Part shown: piece by piece, positions 1 to 13,000 of the stretch | How the letters are laid out: each line of letters begins with the position of its first letter | How positions within the stretch are numbered: position 1 is the stretch's first letter | From: Marisa cornuarietis | Taxonomy: Eukaryota; Mollusca; Gastropoda; Architaenioglossa; Ampullariidae | Direction: 5' to 3' | Assembly: GCA_004794655.1 (NCBI GenBank) | Contig: SMMW01000511.1 | Coordinates: 983,001-1,047,000, forward strand | Length of the DNA: 64,000 bases | The notes under the pieces: generated by a model | What the model was told of the DNA's origin: nothing | Databases searched by the model: none | The model's input: the letters and a program-made list of their open reading frames with translations, nothing else | Position numbers and translations under genes: made by a program

Positions 1-1464
1 AGATGTTGAAAGCAGATGTGAATGTGACAGCTCCCATGTTGACTGAAATCTTCAGGCAAGTTTGGGAATCAGGACAGATCCCCGATGCGTGGAAGACAGG
101 TCTCATATTTAAGTTACCCAAGAAAGGAGATCTTGGAGACTGCAATAACTGGAGGGGTATAACACTTCTTTCCCTCACCAGCAAGGTCTTCAGCAAGATT
201 GTTTTGTCAAGACTAACTGCAACAGTTGAGAAAGACCTCCGGCCTCAGCAAACAGGATTTCGCGCTGGGCGATCCTGCTCTTAACTCATTTTCACTCTGC
301 GTCAGATTCTGGAGCAGAGCAATGAGTAGAACGCACCGCTGTACATTAACTTCATCGACCTGGAGAAGGCTTTTGACAGCATCCACCGCGAGTCCTTATG
401 GAAGATCCTGGGGCATTATGGAGTCCCTGCGAAACTTGTCCAGGTCGTTGCAATGCTGTACAGCGATTTCAAATCTCAGGTGGTCTGTGACACAGAGCTC
501 ACAGCCTCCTTCAACGACAGTACTTGGGTGAAGCAGGGCAGCATTCTGTCGCCGTTCCTTTTCATCCTGGCCATGGACTGGATCATGAAGAATTTCGCCG
601 ACAGAGAGAGGAGAGGGATCAAATGGACCATGACTATGACAGCAGCAGCAATGCTGGAAGACTTGGACTTTGCTGATGACATTGCCCTGTTGTCACACCG
701 CCACCAAGACATGCAGGAGAAAACAAATGCCTTCGCAGAAACAGCTGGGAACCTTGGATCGAAGGTCAGCGCAAAGAAAACAAAATGTATGAGAGTGAAA
801 TCCAGACTCCAAGAAAACATCAAACTAAATGGAGAAGAGATCGAAGAAGTTGACAGTTTTACCTATCTTGGGTCCAAGATTTTAGACACCGGGGATGCGG
901 AGGTGGAGATTCGAGCCCGACTGGCGAAAGCCAGCCAGGCCTTCGCCTCACTCAGGAGCACATGGAAGGCAAAAAACATCAGCCAGAAGACCAAGCTGAG
1001 AATCTTCAAGTCAAATGTGATCAGCACCCTCCTTTATGGATCAGAATCATGGAAGATGACCAAAAACATCGGTAACAGGCTTGACGTCTTCCAAAACAGA
1101 TGCCTCAGGCGCATACTTAACATCTTTTGGCCAAACACCATACAAATGAAGAACTCCACCGAAGAACTGAAACTGAGTCCATCACTACGCAGGTTCAACG
1201 AAGGCGTTGGCGATGGATTGGACATGTGGTCCGCCAGCAGACAGCATACAGCAGACCTCTCCAGAATCTCCCTACGATGGACTTCAGACGGCCGAAGAAA
1301 ACGAGGCCGCCCAAAGGAAACCTGGAGAAGAACAGTGGAAAGGGAGATGAAAAAAAGGGCTGGACATGGGGTCGCCTGGAGCGGGTTTTTTAGCCGATCG
1401 ACATCCGTGGTTGGCTCTGGTTGAGGCCTTATGTGTAACTAGCACGAAGAGGATTGATTGATTA
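1..1464 (+). mobile_element. LINE family A, 3' part (reverse transcriptase), cut by window edge
   Basis: This is a non-LTR retrotransposon reverse transcriptase. The reading begins inside the RT with a LPKKGD / NWRGITLLS block and continues to the catalytic FADD (DFADDIALLS, near base 670), a YLGS motif and a C-terminal WIGHVVRQ / RPKETWRR tail. The frame shifts several times (near 280, 450 and 1130-1200), so the copy is dead. The 3' end is a short GATT-type repeat at about 1452-1462. The minus-strand copy at 29166-31862 has the same protein and the same 3' end. The clade looks RTE/Jockey-like with an APE endonuclease, but I cannot settle it by eye. The insertion lies in the intron or flank downstream of the last VWA exon. 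Confidence 0.9.
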
Positions 1465-1896
1465 AAAGGTGATGAAACCTACGGTGATAGTTCCTAAAGA
1501 TCTACTAAATGACCAAAACATGATCAGCACAAATGTACTCTCCCTTCGCCCCTTCTCTTACATCGAGATACAGGCACAGGAACTAACATCAACAAGGTAT
1601 ATTGATACTCTGATGTTCAGGTTACAACCAACTGTGGACATTCATGACGACCCGATTTAACCTCTTTCTGTGAATGGATGTTTGTTCGCTTGTATCTCGA
1701 GATAGGAAAGGGTAAAAGAAGAAAAAAAATAACCCAGGTGAACCTTTAAACATTTTTCTGTGCACTAACAGTTGAACGACGAGAGTCATTACGTGGGTCC
1801 AAGTACATCCACTTCGGGTCGCGGGAGACAACACATTTGGACCTTTTCACTAAGTTGTTCGCTTATACAACATTGAAGAGGAGGAGACAAACTTAC
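1465..1896. other. non-coding stretch between LINE A and the last VWA exon
   Basis: I see no exon here. If the VWA gene continues past the donor at 1896, this is intron; otherwise it is 3' flank. The open frames are short and show no recognisable domain. Confidence 0.4.
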
Positions 1897-3513
1897 GGTC
1901 GAACATGGCCTACAGAACCTGGTCGCTCATCTCCTGCACCCGGCTCTCGCTCTCAATGGAGAGCAGCTGCATGCCCTGCGCACTGGCGATCTGCTCCAAC
2001 GTGTCCCCCTCCTCCCGTTCGCGCGCGGTAACGACCAGGGGAATCAACCTGTCGGACGCACAAAGCTATGTTAATTACCCTTCTTCCCAAACAAAAGGGA
2101 ATGGAAATAAATCCCAATAAACACAAAGGAAAGAAGCAAACAAGTAGACACAAATAAAAAAGATTACCCCTAAAATAGCTGAAACAACAGCAGAAATACA
2201 GAAGAAATGAAGTAGAACATGCAAAAACCCTACCTATCAAAATAAAACAAATAGAAAAAGAAGTAGAAAGATAAAAAAGAAAGAGAAAAATGAAGGAAAA
2301 AAAAAACCGAAAGAACACAAAATCCCATATCAAACAAAAGAACTTTAAGAAAAAGTAAAAGAAAAGAAGGTAAAAAAGAGAAAAAGGAAACAGTAACAGA
2401 AACATTATTGAAGGGAAAAATCAGGCCAAAACAAACTTCCATAAAAACAAACAAACAAGAAACAAACAAAAAGTAAAAAAGAACAGATAAAAAAGAGCAA
2501 AAACGTCACTGCAAAACATCCAATCAAAACAAAACAAACTAGAATAAATAAAAAAAATGAAAGAAATAACAAAAACAACAAGATAACAAGAAGAAAAACA
2601 AGATGCAGAAAGCAAAGCAAAGCAAACAGCAAACCTGACGCCGGAGTCAATGATGAGGTCGGCCTCGGAGAGAGTGATGTGCCTGTTGATCTCACTGCTG
2701 CCGTCTGTCAGAAGGTAGGCGACGTTCTTGGCGTCTGGCCGGTCTCCGTTGCGGCCGTTGAACATCTGAGTCCTGAGGACTCGCAGGGCGTCGGCCAGGT
2801 TGGCTCTGCCATGCGTGTAGCGGATAGAATTGATGGCACTAGATATACTTTCCGTGTTTTCATACAGGCCCAATCTGCAAGAACCCAAGATGACAGGACA
2901 CAATGATGTAGAGCTTATTCTGGACGAAGAAAGGTGAAAATACACTTTTTTGCTTTTTAAAGGGAGGAAGAAGGAGAGAGAAAGAGATTGAACTGAGGTG
3001 AAGAATGTCAGCAGAACCAAAGACAGGGTTTACAAAATGCATGGTAGAAGAAGAGAGAGCGAAGTAAAATATAAAATATAATATAATAAAATAAAAAGCC
3101 CAAAACAAACCTCAAGAAAAGAAACCAAGGAAGATAGTGAGGCAGACAGAAAGGATTAGACAGAATGCTAGTGGAAGGGAAGGAGATGGAGAAAGAGAGG
3201 GAACCTCAGAGAAGGCTAGAAGGAACTGCCTATGAACAGAGAGAATGAGGGAGAGAGGGAAATAGAGGGGAGTATAGATGGAAGGCTAGAGAAAGCGAGG
3301 ACGAGAGATAGATACACCCCTCCCTAGCGCCTTGCCTGAACTGGATCATAGCGGCGGAGCTGTACTTCATGGCACCCACATTGATGTCACAGGAATCGAC
3401 GTTCATGGAGCGTATGAGAATCTCGGCATACATCTTGATGCGGTTGAACGTGTCCCAGCCCACCGTTGACGACGAGTCGAGGATGAAAACGACGTCAGTC
3501 TTGGGGCCGCAGC
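1897..3513 (-). CDS. VWA5 domain, three exons (3336-3513, 2635-2874, 1897-2048), in-frame TAG in the last
   Basis: The first exon carries the metal-binding motif DSSST (DxSxS form); the second carries LTDG. The exon lengths 178, 240 and 152 bp splice in phases 1-2, 2-2 and 2-1 to about 190 codons. The first donor reads ttcag|gcaagg, a GC rather than GT start. Joining it to the acceptor at 2875 gives the in-phase sequence IQFRLGLYEN. The third exon reads through DTLEQIA to SDQVL, then TAG at 1910-1912, then AMFD and a strong GTAAGT donor at 1896. A Thr expected near the middle of the metal site is missing (HGRAN). The stop could be a real terminus, a disabling mutation or a base error. The introns are A-rich filler. 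Confidence 0.8.
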
Positions 3514-3611
3514 CTGGACGGGTGAAGAAGAGGGCAGAAAACAAATCGTCAACCAACTCAGATCGTCAAGTCCTCCATTCGTGCTGGACGACTTGAGCGT
3601 TTGAGGCCATA

Positions 3612-3668
<57 letters not shown>

Positions 3669-3960
3669 TGTGTTCTCAAGATTAGCAAAAAATAAACATT
3701 ACTGTGCCAACCGTTTTGCATGACGCAGTGACCCTACATGTTTCGAATCCTTTCTAACAATTCAATTAAAATTCGCATCAGGGTTTCCAACTTCGTAACG
3801 TTTTATGCTTTTGTTTCCTAGCTCTGTTCTTCCTCACGTCCCATCAGGTTTGAAACCTCAGAGCTGTTCATTCTCAAGTCATGTCGAGCCTCAAATCTTC
3901 GCGTTCGTGTTCAAGTCGCGTTCATGCAGAAACACACCTTCATTCCAATAGCACGCAAAG

Positions 3961-4014
<54 letters not shown>

Positions 4015-7000
4015 CGTGAGGATACTTACGCTTCTCACAGTTGTCACCATAGTAACCTGGTTGGCACGTGCACATGTAAGAGCGAAGGCCGTTAATACAC
4101 ACAGCCTCGTTCTGGCATGGATTACTTTCACACATGTTAACATCTGCGTCACAAAAAAGAAAGAAAGAATAACTGTTGACTTCGGTACAGTGCAGAGATC
4201 GACATCCGTACACTTCAAGCAGAAAAGCAGTTTTTTTTTAGCAAGGTCAGCATCATCTGTTAATGCTCTCCTTTGACATCTTCAAGAAATGAAGCGATGA
4301 TATGTCACCTCGTCTTCCTGTGGGCAAGTATCTACGAGGGAGAATTGGTGTTTTACGCCAAGCCAGCAACTAAGGCTATATCACGGCAAGCCAGCTTTGT
4401 AAACACATGCCACATGCAGATAAAGAACAGCGGGCCACCCGAGCCAGCTATGACGTGATAACTAACGTGATAACTAGTGTATCTCAATGCTACAAATGAA
4501 GAGTTTCAAAATTATCTCCATCTCATTAATCAGCCTTTTCCTCTATGCATCCACCCGCTTTCAAGAAGAACAAAGAAAGAGAAAGAAGAAAAAAGATGCA
4601 GACAGGAAAATAGAAGAAAAGAAGCATAAAAACTGACTAAAGAAAAGATAAAAAGGTGGAGAAGAAAGAACAAAGCAGTGAGACTTCCCATGGTCCTCAA
4701 ACAGCCTTACCAGTGCACAACGGCGCCACAATGGTGGCGGACAGGCGGTACAGAGCCTCATAGTCATCGACGAAGATGAGGTTTTCGCTGACGGGCGGCG
4801 AGGTGAGGCCGATGAGCTCGGCGTTGGACGCCAGGCCGACAGCGACCGTGATGATGGTGGTGCCTTCCCGCTTGATCCTCGCCGCCTCGTCTAGCGTCTC
4901 TTGCGGGTTGATGTTTGACTCGCCATCCGTCACGATCACCACTAGGTTGGGCACGGCTGAACAACGACAGCGACGACAAACGATTACATCGTCACCGGCG
5001 TCATCATTAGTCATTTCTCTATCCCTCGAAACCCAACTGTATTTGAGCTTGTCCTTTGTTATTGTCGGTCTCTTCCCAAAACCACGGCTACTCTCATCAG
5101 GGTATTTTCATCGTTATCGTGATCATCGAGTTCAAGAATGTCAAAAAGCGCATTGAGTCGACTCTGGGGTTGAAAATTGCGCTATATAAATCTACTTTAA
5201 TAATAATAAAAATAATAAAAACAAATAAACAAACAAACAAACAAACCCCGAAAGTATCCTATAATCGACATCCAGAGCATCAGAAAAAAACCCACATGAA
5301 ATTATTATAAAAAGTCAAACTTCAACAAGAATAAAGCCCAGGACTTCAATATATAAAAGAATTGGCCAACAGGCATCAAGAATTAGCTCTTGTATAATTC
5401 TGTAATTATCGGCACGTCGCCCTGGTCATTGGGAGGGGAATGGGAAGTCGCAGTCGGGCTGCTGACGTACTGGGTCTGTCACCGTTGAGGACGTTGTAGA
5501 TCTCGGTGCGTGTTCTTCTCAGCGCATGCGCGGTATGGGTGTAGCCGTAGTCGTAGGGGATGCTACGGATGGCGTTGATCAGCTCCTGCTTGATGAAGTA
5601 GGTGTTGAGGTAGAAGTTGACGGTTGCTGAGTCACTGTTGGCAAAGCGAAACAACAACTAGCGTGAGGCTTGGTTCTTAAGGTCAGTGACAGAGTAAGTG
5701 AGCGAGTGAGTGGCTGCGTGAGTGAAGATTGTTTCTCGTTGTATGAGTGAGAAGAGTTTTTTTTGAGTAAGCGACATGGAGTGAAGTAGTCATATAGCCG
5801 TCATCATCTGTACACTAATTTCTGGTAGACTGATTTCGGAACAGAAAACCAAAGAATTTGTACGAGGAACATCCTCCACATGAGAGGAAGGATCTATTGT
5901 ATAAGCGACAGGACAAATACTCAGCCACCATTGTTCAAGGTGTCATGCAAACCTAAAGGTGACGACTGCCACCCGGAAAAAGCCGTTGTCAATCTCAAGG
6001 TCTCTCACGACTGCGATGGTGAAGTTTCGCAGTCGGTCAAAGTTCTCCTCACCAACGCTGCCAGAGGAATCGAGGATAAACGTGACGTCCCCCGTGGAGT
6101 CGCAGTTCACTGCAATGTATGTAAACAAAGCTTTATTTACCGGTCATGTCTGCACAGTCAGAAAACATCCTGTCTTCTGACTGTCATGACTGTCATGTCA
6201 AGCAAGTCTGTTGCCTGCCATGTCAGCTGTTTATAACATCAGTGAAGAACACATCAGTCAGCAGCAAGTCTCTTCAATGGCTGTCACTGATGTCCGACAT
6301 TTAAATGTTATCGAAGTTTGGTAAATGTCGGGAAAATGTCATCTTGAGGGAGAGAAAGTATTTGCAAAGTTCCATGGTGATTCCTACATTTACGGTATTG
6401 CTTGATAACCCTCAACCTGAATCTTAAAAACTGATGAAGAAATGTAATGACAAGAAAATAATCGTTCAAACGAGATACACCAGGAAGGAAAATAGATCGG
6501 CGCCACGTGGCTGGCGTTCTTGCGTGCTTTTATTAAAACAATATTTACTCTTGGATAATCTGATAACATAACATATAAAAATATCAGCTACTTAACAGTC
6601 AGCATTGTTAAAAAATAAATATGAACTCGCACTAACCAGACACATAACAAGTGACTTACCGGGTATTGCCGGAATGGGCCGAGTAACTCTGGGCGTGGTC
6701 GTGGTTGTCGCTCTCGTTGTTGTTATTGTTAACTTTGTAGTGGGTTCTGGGGCTGAATCAGCAAAATAAGAAATAGACGAAACTGTACCAAAATAGAGGA
6801 AAAAGCTACAAGTATAATAAACTGTGAACTTAATAAAGCAAGTAAAAATGTTTCCAAGAAATACCAGATCAGATTCCTACGCTGTCCTTTTTTACGCGTG
6901 TGTGGATGAATTTTACATTTGAACAACTACAGCCCGTTCTTTCGCAGCAGTCAGTTTGCTAGCTTGACCTCTTTGGTCGTGATCTCTGCTATACATTTCT

Positions 7001-10000
7001 AATGAAATATTGCTTTGTTTGCTTACAAGGTGAGGTTTCCTACTCTATTACTTATTATGAAAACCCTGGATATCTACTTATTTTTGCCTAAAGACGCAGA
7101 GCGACTTTTGTTCAAAAGAAAAAATTCTTACTTTTTATGACTGTATTTTTATATATTTATATAAAATATCGCAACAGTTTTCATACTCAGCAAAATGTTT
7201 CACATAATTAATTTCACATCAATGCTAGATTTTAACCCCACTTTACTTTCATACACTTACAATTATTAAAGGCCGGGAAAATCCACATATTATTAAATGA
7301 TTGTAAGAATTATTGATTCCGCCTGTAAGGGTTAGTTATTTGTGACCAAAATATTGATACTTTAATTGGTTTTCATTTACTGGCGCGAATTTTCAATGAA
7401 AGATGAAAACAAAATCAGGTCATCACCCAGTGAAAACGACGTTTTATTTATTTCGGGTATCATGCAACGAATATTTCGATATCCAGTACTGATGATATGC
7501 GCTGAATAGGTCGTAGTTTACACCTACGAAATTTGACTTTCATCAGGAATGTGTTGAGACAATGACCACGATCAGAAATATCGCAGATCGAGGGCGATCA
7601 CTCACCGCTCTCCATGCTGGCCTTGTATATTCCCGGAATTTCGTCCATCTGTCGCTCTGAATTAATGAGTGTCTGGAAGGTTTCAAGGGGCTTGGAAGAC
7701 ACGGATTCGATCTCTGCGGTGTCGCGGAGGTTGATGCCCACCGTGTAGATGCCGACGCCCAGGTCCTTGAGGCGCTCTGCGGCGGCGAAGGTCTGCTGGG
7801 TGTCCTGGCTGCGCTCGTTGCCAGTCAGCAAGACGATGTAGTTGCGGGCGCGAGGCCGGTCGCCGTTGGGGTAGGAGAACATGGTGTTACGCACGTAATC
7901 AAAGGCACGTGCCGTGTCCACGGGACCCCGGCGAGTGCGGAGGCGGTCGACGGCTTTGAGAACCTGTAGGGGCAGACAAGGTTACAGCACGCTGCATGTC
8001 TGATGGTCTAGGTGGATGAGGGCTGGAGGACCAAAAGGGGAAAGAGTGACAGGAACACTTGACAACAGTCCGTGACCAGACCAACATTGGACAGGTCATG
8101 CTATGTACAAGTACAATGTCTGTACACACTTTCGCTCATTCATAAAATATTCGTGGCATTACTGCACTCAGACACGCACACGCTCATAAAATACACATAG
8201 ACCTGTTTCACTCACTTGCTCAATCGCTCATAGAAACGTGCAATGACTGTGCAATATTTCACGTATGTACAAACATGTGCCCTTGAATGTACTCCAATAT
8301 AAAGACTTTCACTTCAGCACGTCACATGGACACAAAATCATGCACGAGCGGGTGAAAGAAGAAGCGTAAACGAGGTGTGGGACGGGGCTGCGGTGAGTGA
8401 TATTAATTAAGACAGAGCGGAGCGGGAAGAGTGAGAGACAGATGAGGACAGGTCCTTGACCTCGTCCTGGAAGTTGTATCGGTTGAGGTGGACGTGGACG
8501 CTGGGTGAGGAGCTGAAAGTCATAGCACCGATGCGGTACTCGCCATCGTCCACAGACACCTGGCCGACGAACCTGCGCACAAAATTCTTCATCCAACCAA
8601 AGATCTGGTCGTTGACTGACGAGTCGAGCATGAAGACCAAGTCTGTCCCCGTATCTCGGTACCCTAGATTGAGAGAATGCCAAACATGACTCAGAACATG
8701 AGGTACAATTTTGTGGGCTCTTGCTATGAAATGAAGGCCAGAGGCAGCCACGGTACTCATACACTTTTTGGGCCATTCCTATTTATTAGTATAGTCACGT
8801 GGGCCATTCCTGTTTATTAGTGTAGTCATGCGGGCTGTTCATACGCACTAATCCAATTTAATGGGCTGTTGCACTAGGTCTTAAATAGTCTAATGGGCTA
8901 GTCCGAATCCAATATATATATATATGGGATGAAAATGAAAAGAAAATGAGAAAGAGGAGTGTTGGGAAAGAAGGAGGAAAAGGAAGACGGAGAAGCATCA
9001 AAAGAAGGATGGAAAAAAAAAGAAAGAAAAATAGGGACATATACCCATAAAACAGGAAAAGGGAGGGCACTGTGCCAACAATAGGAATATCACTGATACA
9101 GGTTAGCTCCCTTACCTGGCCGGCGGCGAGGCGTTGTGGTGGTCGTCGTTCGTGTAGTTGTAGTTCTTGGTGTAGTTGTTGTCCTGGTCGTGGTAGCTGC
9201 GGAGCAAGACAATGAATGAGAAAAGGAAATGCCTGGTTATTGCATTTAAATTGAAATGGGGAACAAACATGTAGGTTTTCAATGGTTAGCATCTACTCGT
9301 CAGATTTTCTTAGAAATCTGCCCCAAAATGTTAGCTTTGTAAATATCTAAAAGAAAACAACATATACACACAAAACATCCTAAGAATACTACCATGCTTT
9401 AATTTTTTTAGAAGTTTTAGCGTCCTTTTACTTGATTGATTAGACAGATTAAATGTTGCTCAGTCTGAGAACAAGAAATATACATTACAGTTAATATAAT
9501 GGATATTATAATCAAATTTGAAAAGTAGCCAACAGTTGATGGAACTTAAACTTATAATTAGTAAAAGTACTAAAACTAAGCATTATAAAAATCTTGTCAA
9601 ACGTTTTTAATTGCAAAATATAACGAAAAAACTTGAACATAATCACATCTAATTCAAAGCAAAACAGCGAAAAAAAAAGAAAACAAAGAAAGGTCAGTGC
9701 GACTTCATGCAAAATTTTCTATTTAATACACAAACAGAAAAGAGTGCGAACATGCAACAAGAAAAAATAATTGTCCAGAATCTATGTTGTGTTTATTACA
9801 GAGATACCCAGAAAATTCCTGAAAAAAATACACGTTATGTGACCAGATGGAACACGATGCTCGGACTTCCTGGCCGGCTTCTAGAAACATCTGCTTTCAC
9901 GGATATTTCAATCTCTAATGTACTCCATATGAGTTCTTATACCAAAATTAGATTGCATAATGATTCAAGCCCCAAACACTTAATGAAAGTAAATACGTTG

Positions 10001-13000
10001 TCTACAATACTGTAATTTTGTTGTTTATTCAGAGAAGGATTGAACAAAATTTTAGAAATCAGAAAGAGAACAAATGTCGCTTATACAGCAGAAAAAATAT
10101 ATAAAATCTTATTTTTCACAACACCGCAAGCAAATATCGCAGATAGATAGCTTGATTTCTGTGTTACATAACATGTTAGCAAATTTCCTCAGCAAAGTAA
10201 GAAAACATATGAGAGGGAAAGAAAAGCGATACAAAAGAGGCGAGATGTAGGATGCAGTGGATAGAGAATATTTGAAGCAGCCGCATACACTAAGACTTTG
10301 ATGTGAGAAGTCTTATATAAACGCTTACCCACATGCAAGGAAATAAGAATGTAAATGTAGCTTATCTCCCTCTAGAACATAGGCTTAAATACTCAATCTC
10401 AGAGCACTGGCTCAAACAGTTGCCCGATCAGATTAAAAAATAAAATAAATGAAAATCAAAACCAGCCTAACCAAAAACAAATATACAACAGGAGATCGAT
10501 CATGCAAACTGCACGTGTACTCTCTGTATGCTGACTGTGCACTTGACTGGTAAATCAGAGACAAATCCAGATGAAGAATCTGGACGGTGCACTACAGACT
10601 GCAGTGCTGATTGTAAGCCCAAGACAGAGCATCTTTGTTCTCAAAGTGCCAGCTAATTGACAGGCCGCAGCAAAAGCTTACCGTGGCTTGCAGACTGCGC
10701 AGAGAAAAACCAAGCCAGACAACGGGAATGCTGAGAAGCTCTGCCTGTTCCTAAGTGTTTTCTCTGCAGACATTTTTTTTCTACGTGCAGCCAAGAGTCT
10801 TTACAAACATTCTGAGACTATGCGGCCAATAACCGGGTGTGCATTGCCACATGTCCATCTAGTGCAAACATTTTCAGAGAACTAGCTCATGACGGAAGAA
10901 CCAAAAGCCTTAGTAGCTGTACTACTTGTAGTAGTTGTAGTCGTTATTCGAGTTGTCGTAGTTGTAGGCCTTGGGGTAGTAGTGTTTGTGGTTTTTGGAG
11001 TGGTAGTGGTTGTCGTTCTTGGGGTTGAAGTGGTCCGTGTGGCAGTCGTTCTAGGGGTTGTAGTTGGTGTGGTAGTAGTCGTAGTTGGTGCTGCAAAATT
11101 AACTTAAATGGTTTACACCCACAGTCGTTAGAAAGCTGGTAGCTCAAAACAACTTGCAGCTGCATAACACTTATGTCCTACAAGTTCCGCTTTGTAACAA
11201 TAAAACGGGTCCCATAACCAGAAAAGTTTCCTGTTCTGTTCCAATGAAAGCAATTTCTTGTTTTCTGGAACTTCAAATTCAGTTGTCACAGCAACATTCA
11301 CCTTATAAATATCTTGGTTGAAGCTTCAGAAGCGTGGGCCAAAGTAAACGTGGTTTAAATGAGTGGCTCACTCGTTTAACTCTACAGTGACCCATTCCTA
11401 TAAGCTTACGGTCTCGCTCCAGCAATACAGCCCACTTGTCTGATCTTTTACTGCTACAGGAGATAACAAACCCAACAGTGAAATTGCAGGCGATGTCTTC
11501 ATTAAAGCTCCTTGAACAGGTAAATAGGTTCATTAATCGTTTGAAGCAGACACTCGACCCATGATAGGGTGAGGCTTCATTTAGCAGGTAAAACAGGGCA
11601 TGCTATTTTCTTAAAAAACATCTAGCAGCTTTAAAAAACCCATAGTTACATGCATTAGTAAGTTTTCATTAGGGCAAATATCGCAAAGTTAGCAGGCGAT
11701 AACAGTCACCTGTATCAACGAATGAAAAAAGCATAAATACAGCAGATTATTCGAGCAAAAGTTTAACCTTTGGTAGTTGTTGTAATTGCTTTGGGAGTAT
11801 AAAAAAGAAATAAGAGTGATTAATCTACGTATGCATCTTGAGTACTCGCATTTTATCAGTTTGATTTATCGACGGTGACTGCGATGATAAAATATTTACT
11901 TCAAGGGGAAAATTTAGCCGCTCATCCATTCTACAGCTTTGTATTTAATTAACTTCTAGACAAGTTTTACTTTTTCTGTAAAAAGTAATTATTTTACAAG
12001 TATATCAATGTCAGCATTGTATCATAAATAGCTATTAAGATGAAAGAAAACAAATGGATGCTGATCAGCTTACTGGTTGATTGTGGGAAGGTGAAGATAC
12101 CTGCGAAAAAAACATCAGAATTGGTTATAGATCTTGCGCGTCTGTGGGCTTATGACTATTAGAAAAGTGTTAAACTTTAGACTTATGACTGTTAGAAAAG
12201 TGTTAAACTTTGGGCTTATGACTATTAGAAAAGTGTTCGATAGACTGTATCGGAAATAACGCATTGCCAGAGTGGCGATAGATTGTCAGTACATCATAGG
12301 CGGTTTGGTCTATGTTATAACTAAACCTAATTTTACGACCATGTTAAATTCATTCCCAAATACGAAGCGACACACTAAGCTATTGTTTCCATGGTGTTGG
12401 ATGTATACTGTATCGACGAGTTCTACCGACAACTGGACAAGATTGTCAAGGCAGTTCCAAAAAAGGACATCCTGGTTATGCTCGGAGACTGGGGCGCCAA
12501 GGTTGGCCCAGACGACTACCAGCAATGGGCAGGAATGGTGGGTAAAGGGGCATCAGACTCCTAGAGTTTGCACAGAGCCAGAGACTCACCTTAGCCAACA
12601 CCTTATATTCCCACAAGAAATCAAGGACGGCCACGTGGCACTCACCAGACGGATTGGTCCATAATCAGATTGACTACATCCTACTGCCGAGATGCTTCAA
12701 ATCCAGCATCAACAGGGCCAAGACAAGGACGCACCCAGGCGCTGACATAGGCAGCGACCATGACCTTGTTCTAGCGAACCTAAAGCTGAGGCTGAAAGCG
12801 AAGCGACTCTCAAACACTCCCCGAATTCGCTTTGATTTGGAGAAGCTGCAAGACCCAAAGGTTGCAGAAATATTCAAGGCCACGGTAGGCGGAAAATTTG
12901 GCGCACTGAACTTGGTGGACTGTGATGTAGACACCCTCGCTGGAAACATCATAGAGCTGTTACTGTCGACAGCACAGGAGGTTCTAGGGCGACAAAGGAA

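Noticed and set aside
1953..3108. Phe/Leu-rich minus-strand frames resembling multi-pass membrane proteins
   Set aside because: They are translations of A-rich + strand introns and run through the VWA5 splice sites.
10889..11107. Val-rich, membrane-like protein on the + strand
   Set aside because: It is the antisense of the ACN-rich Thr codons in the linker exon.
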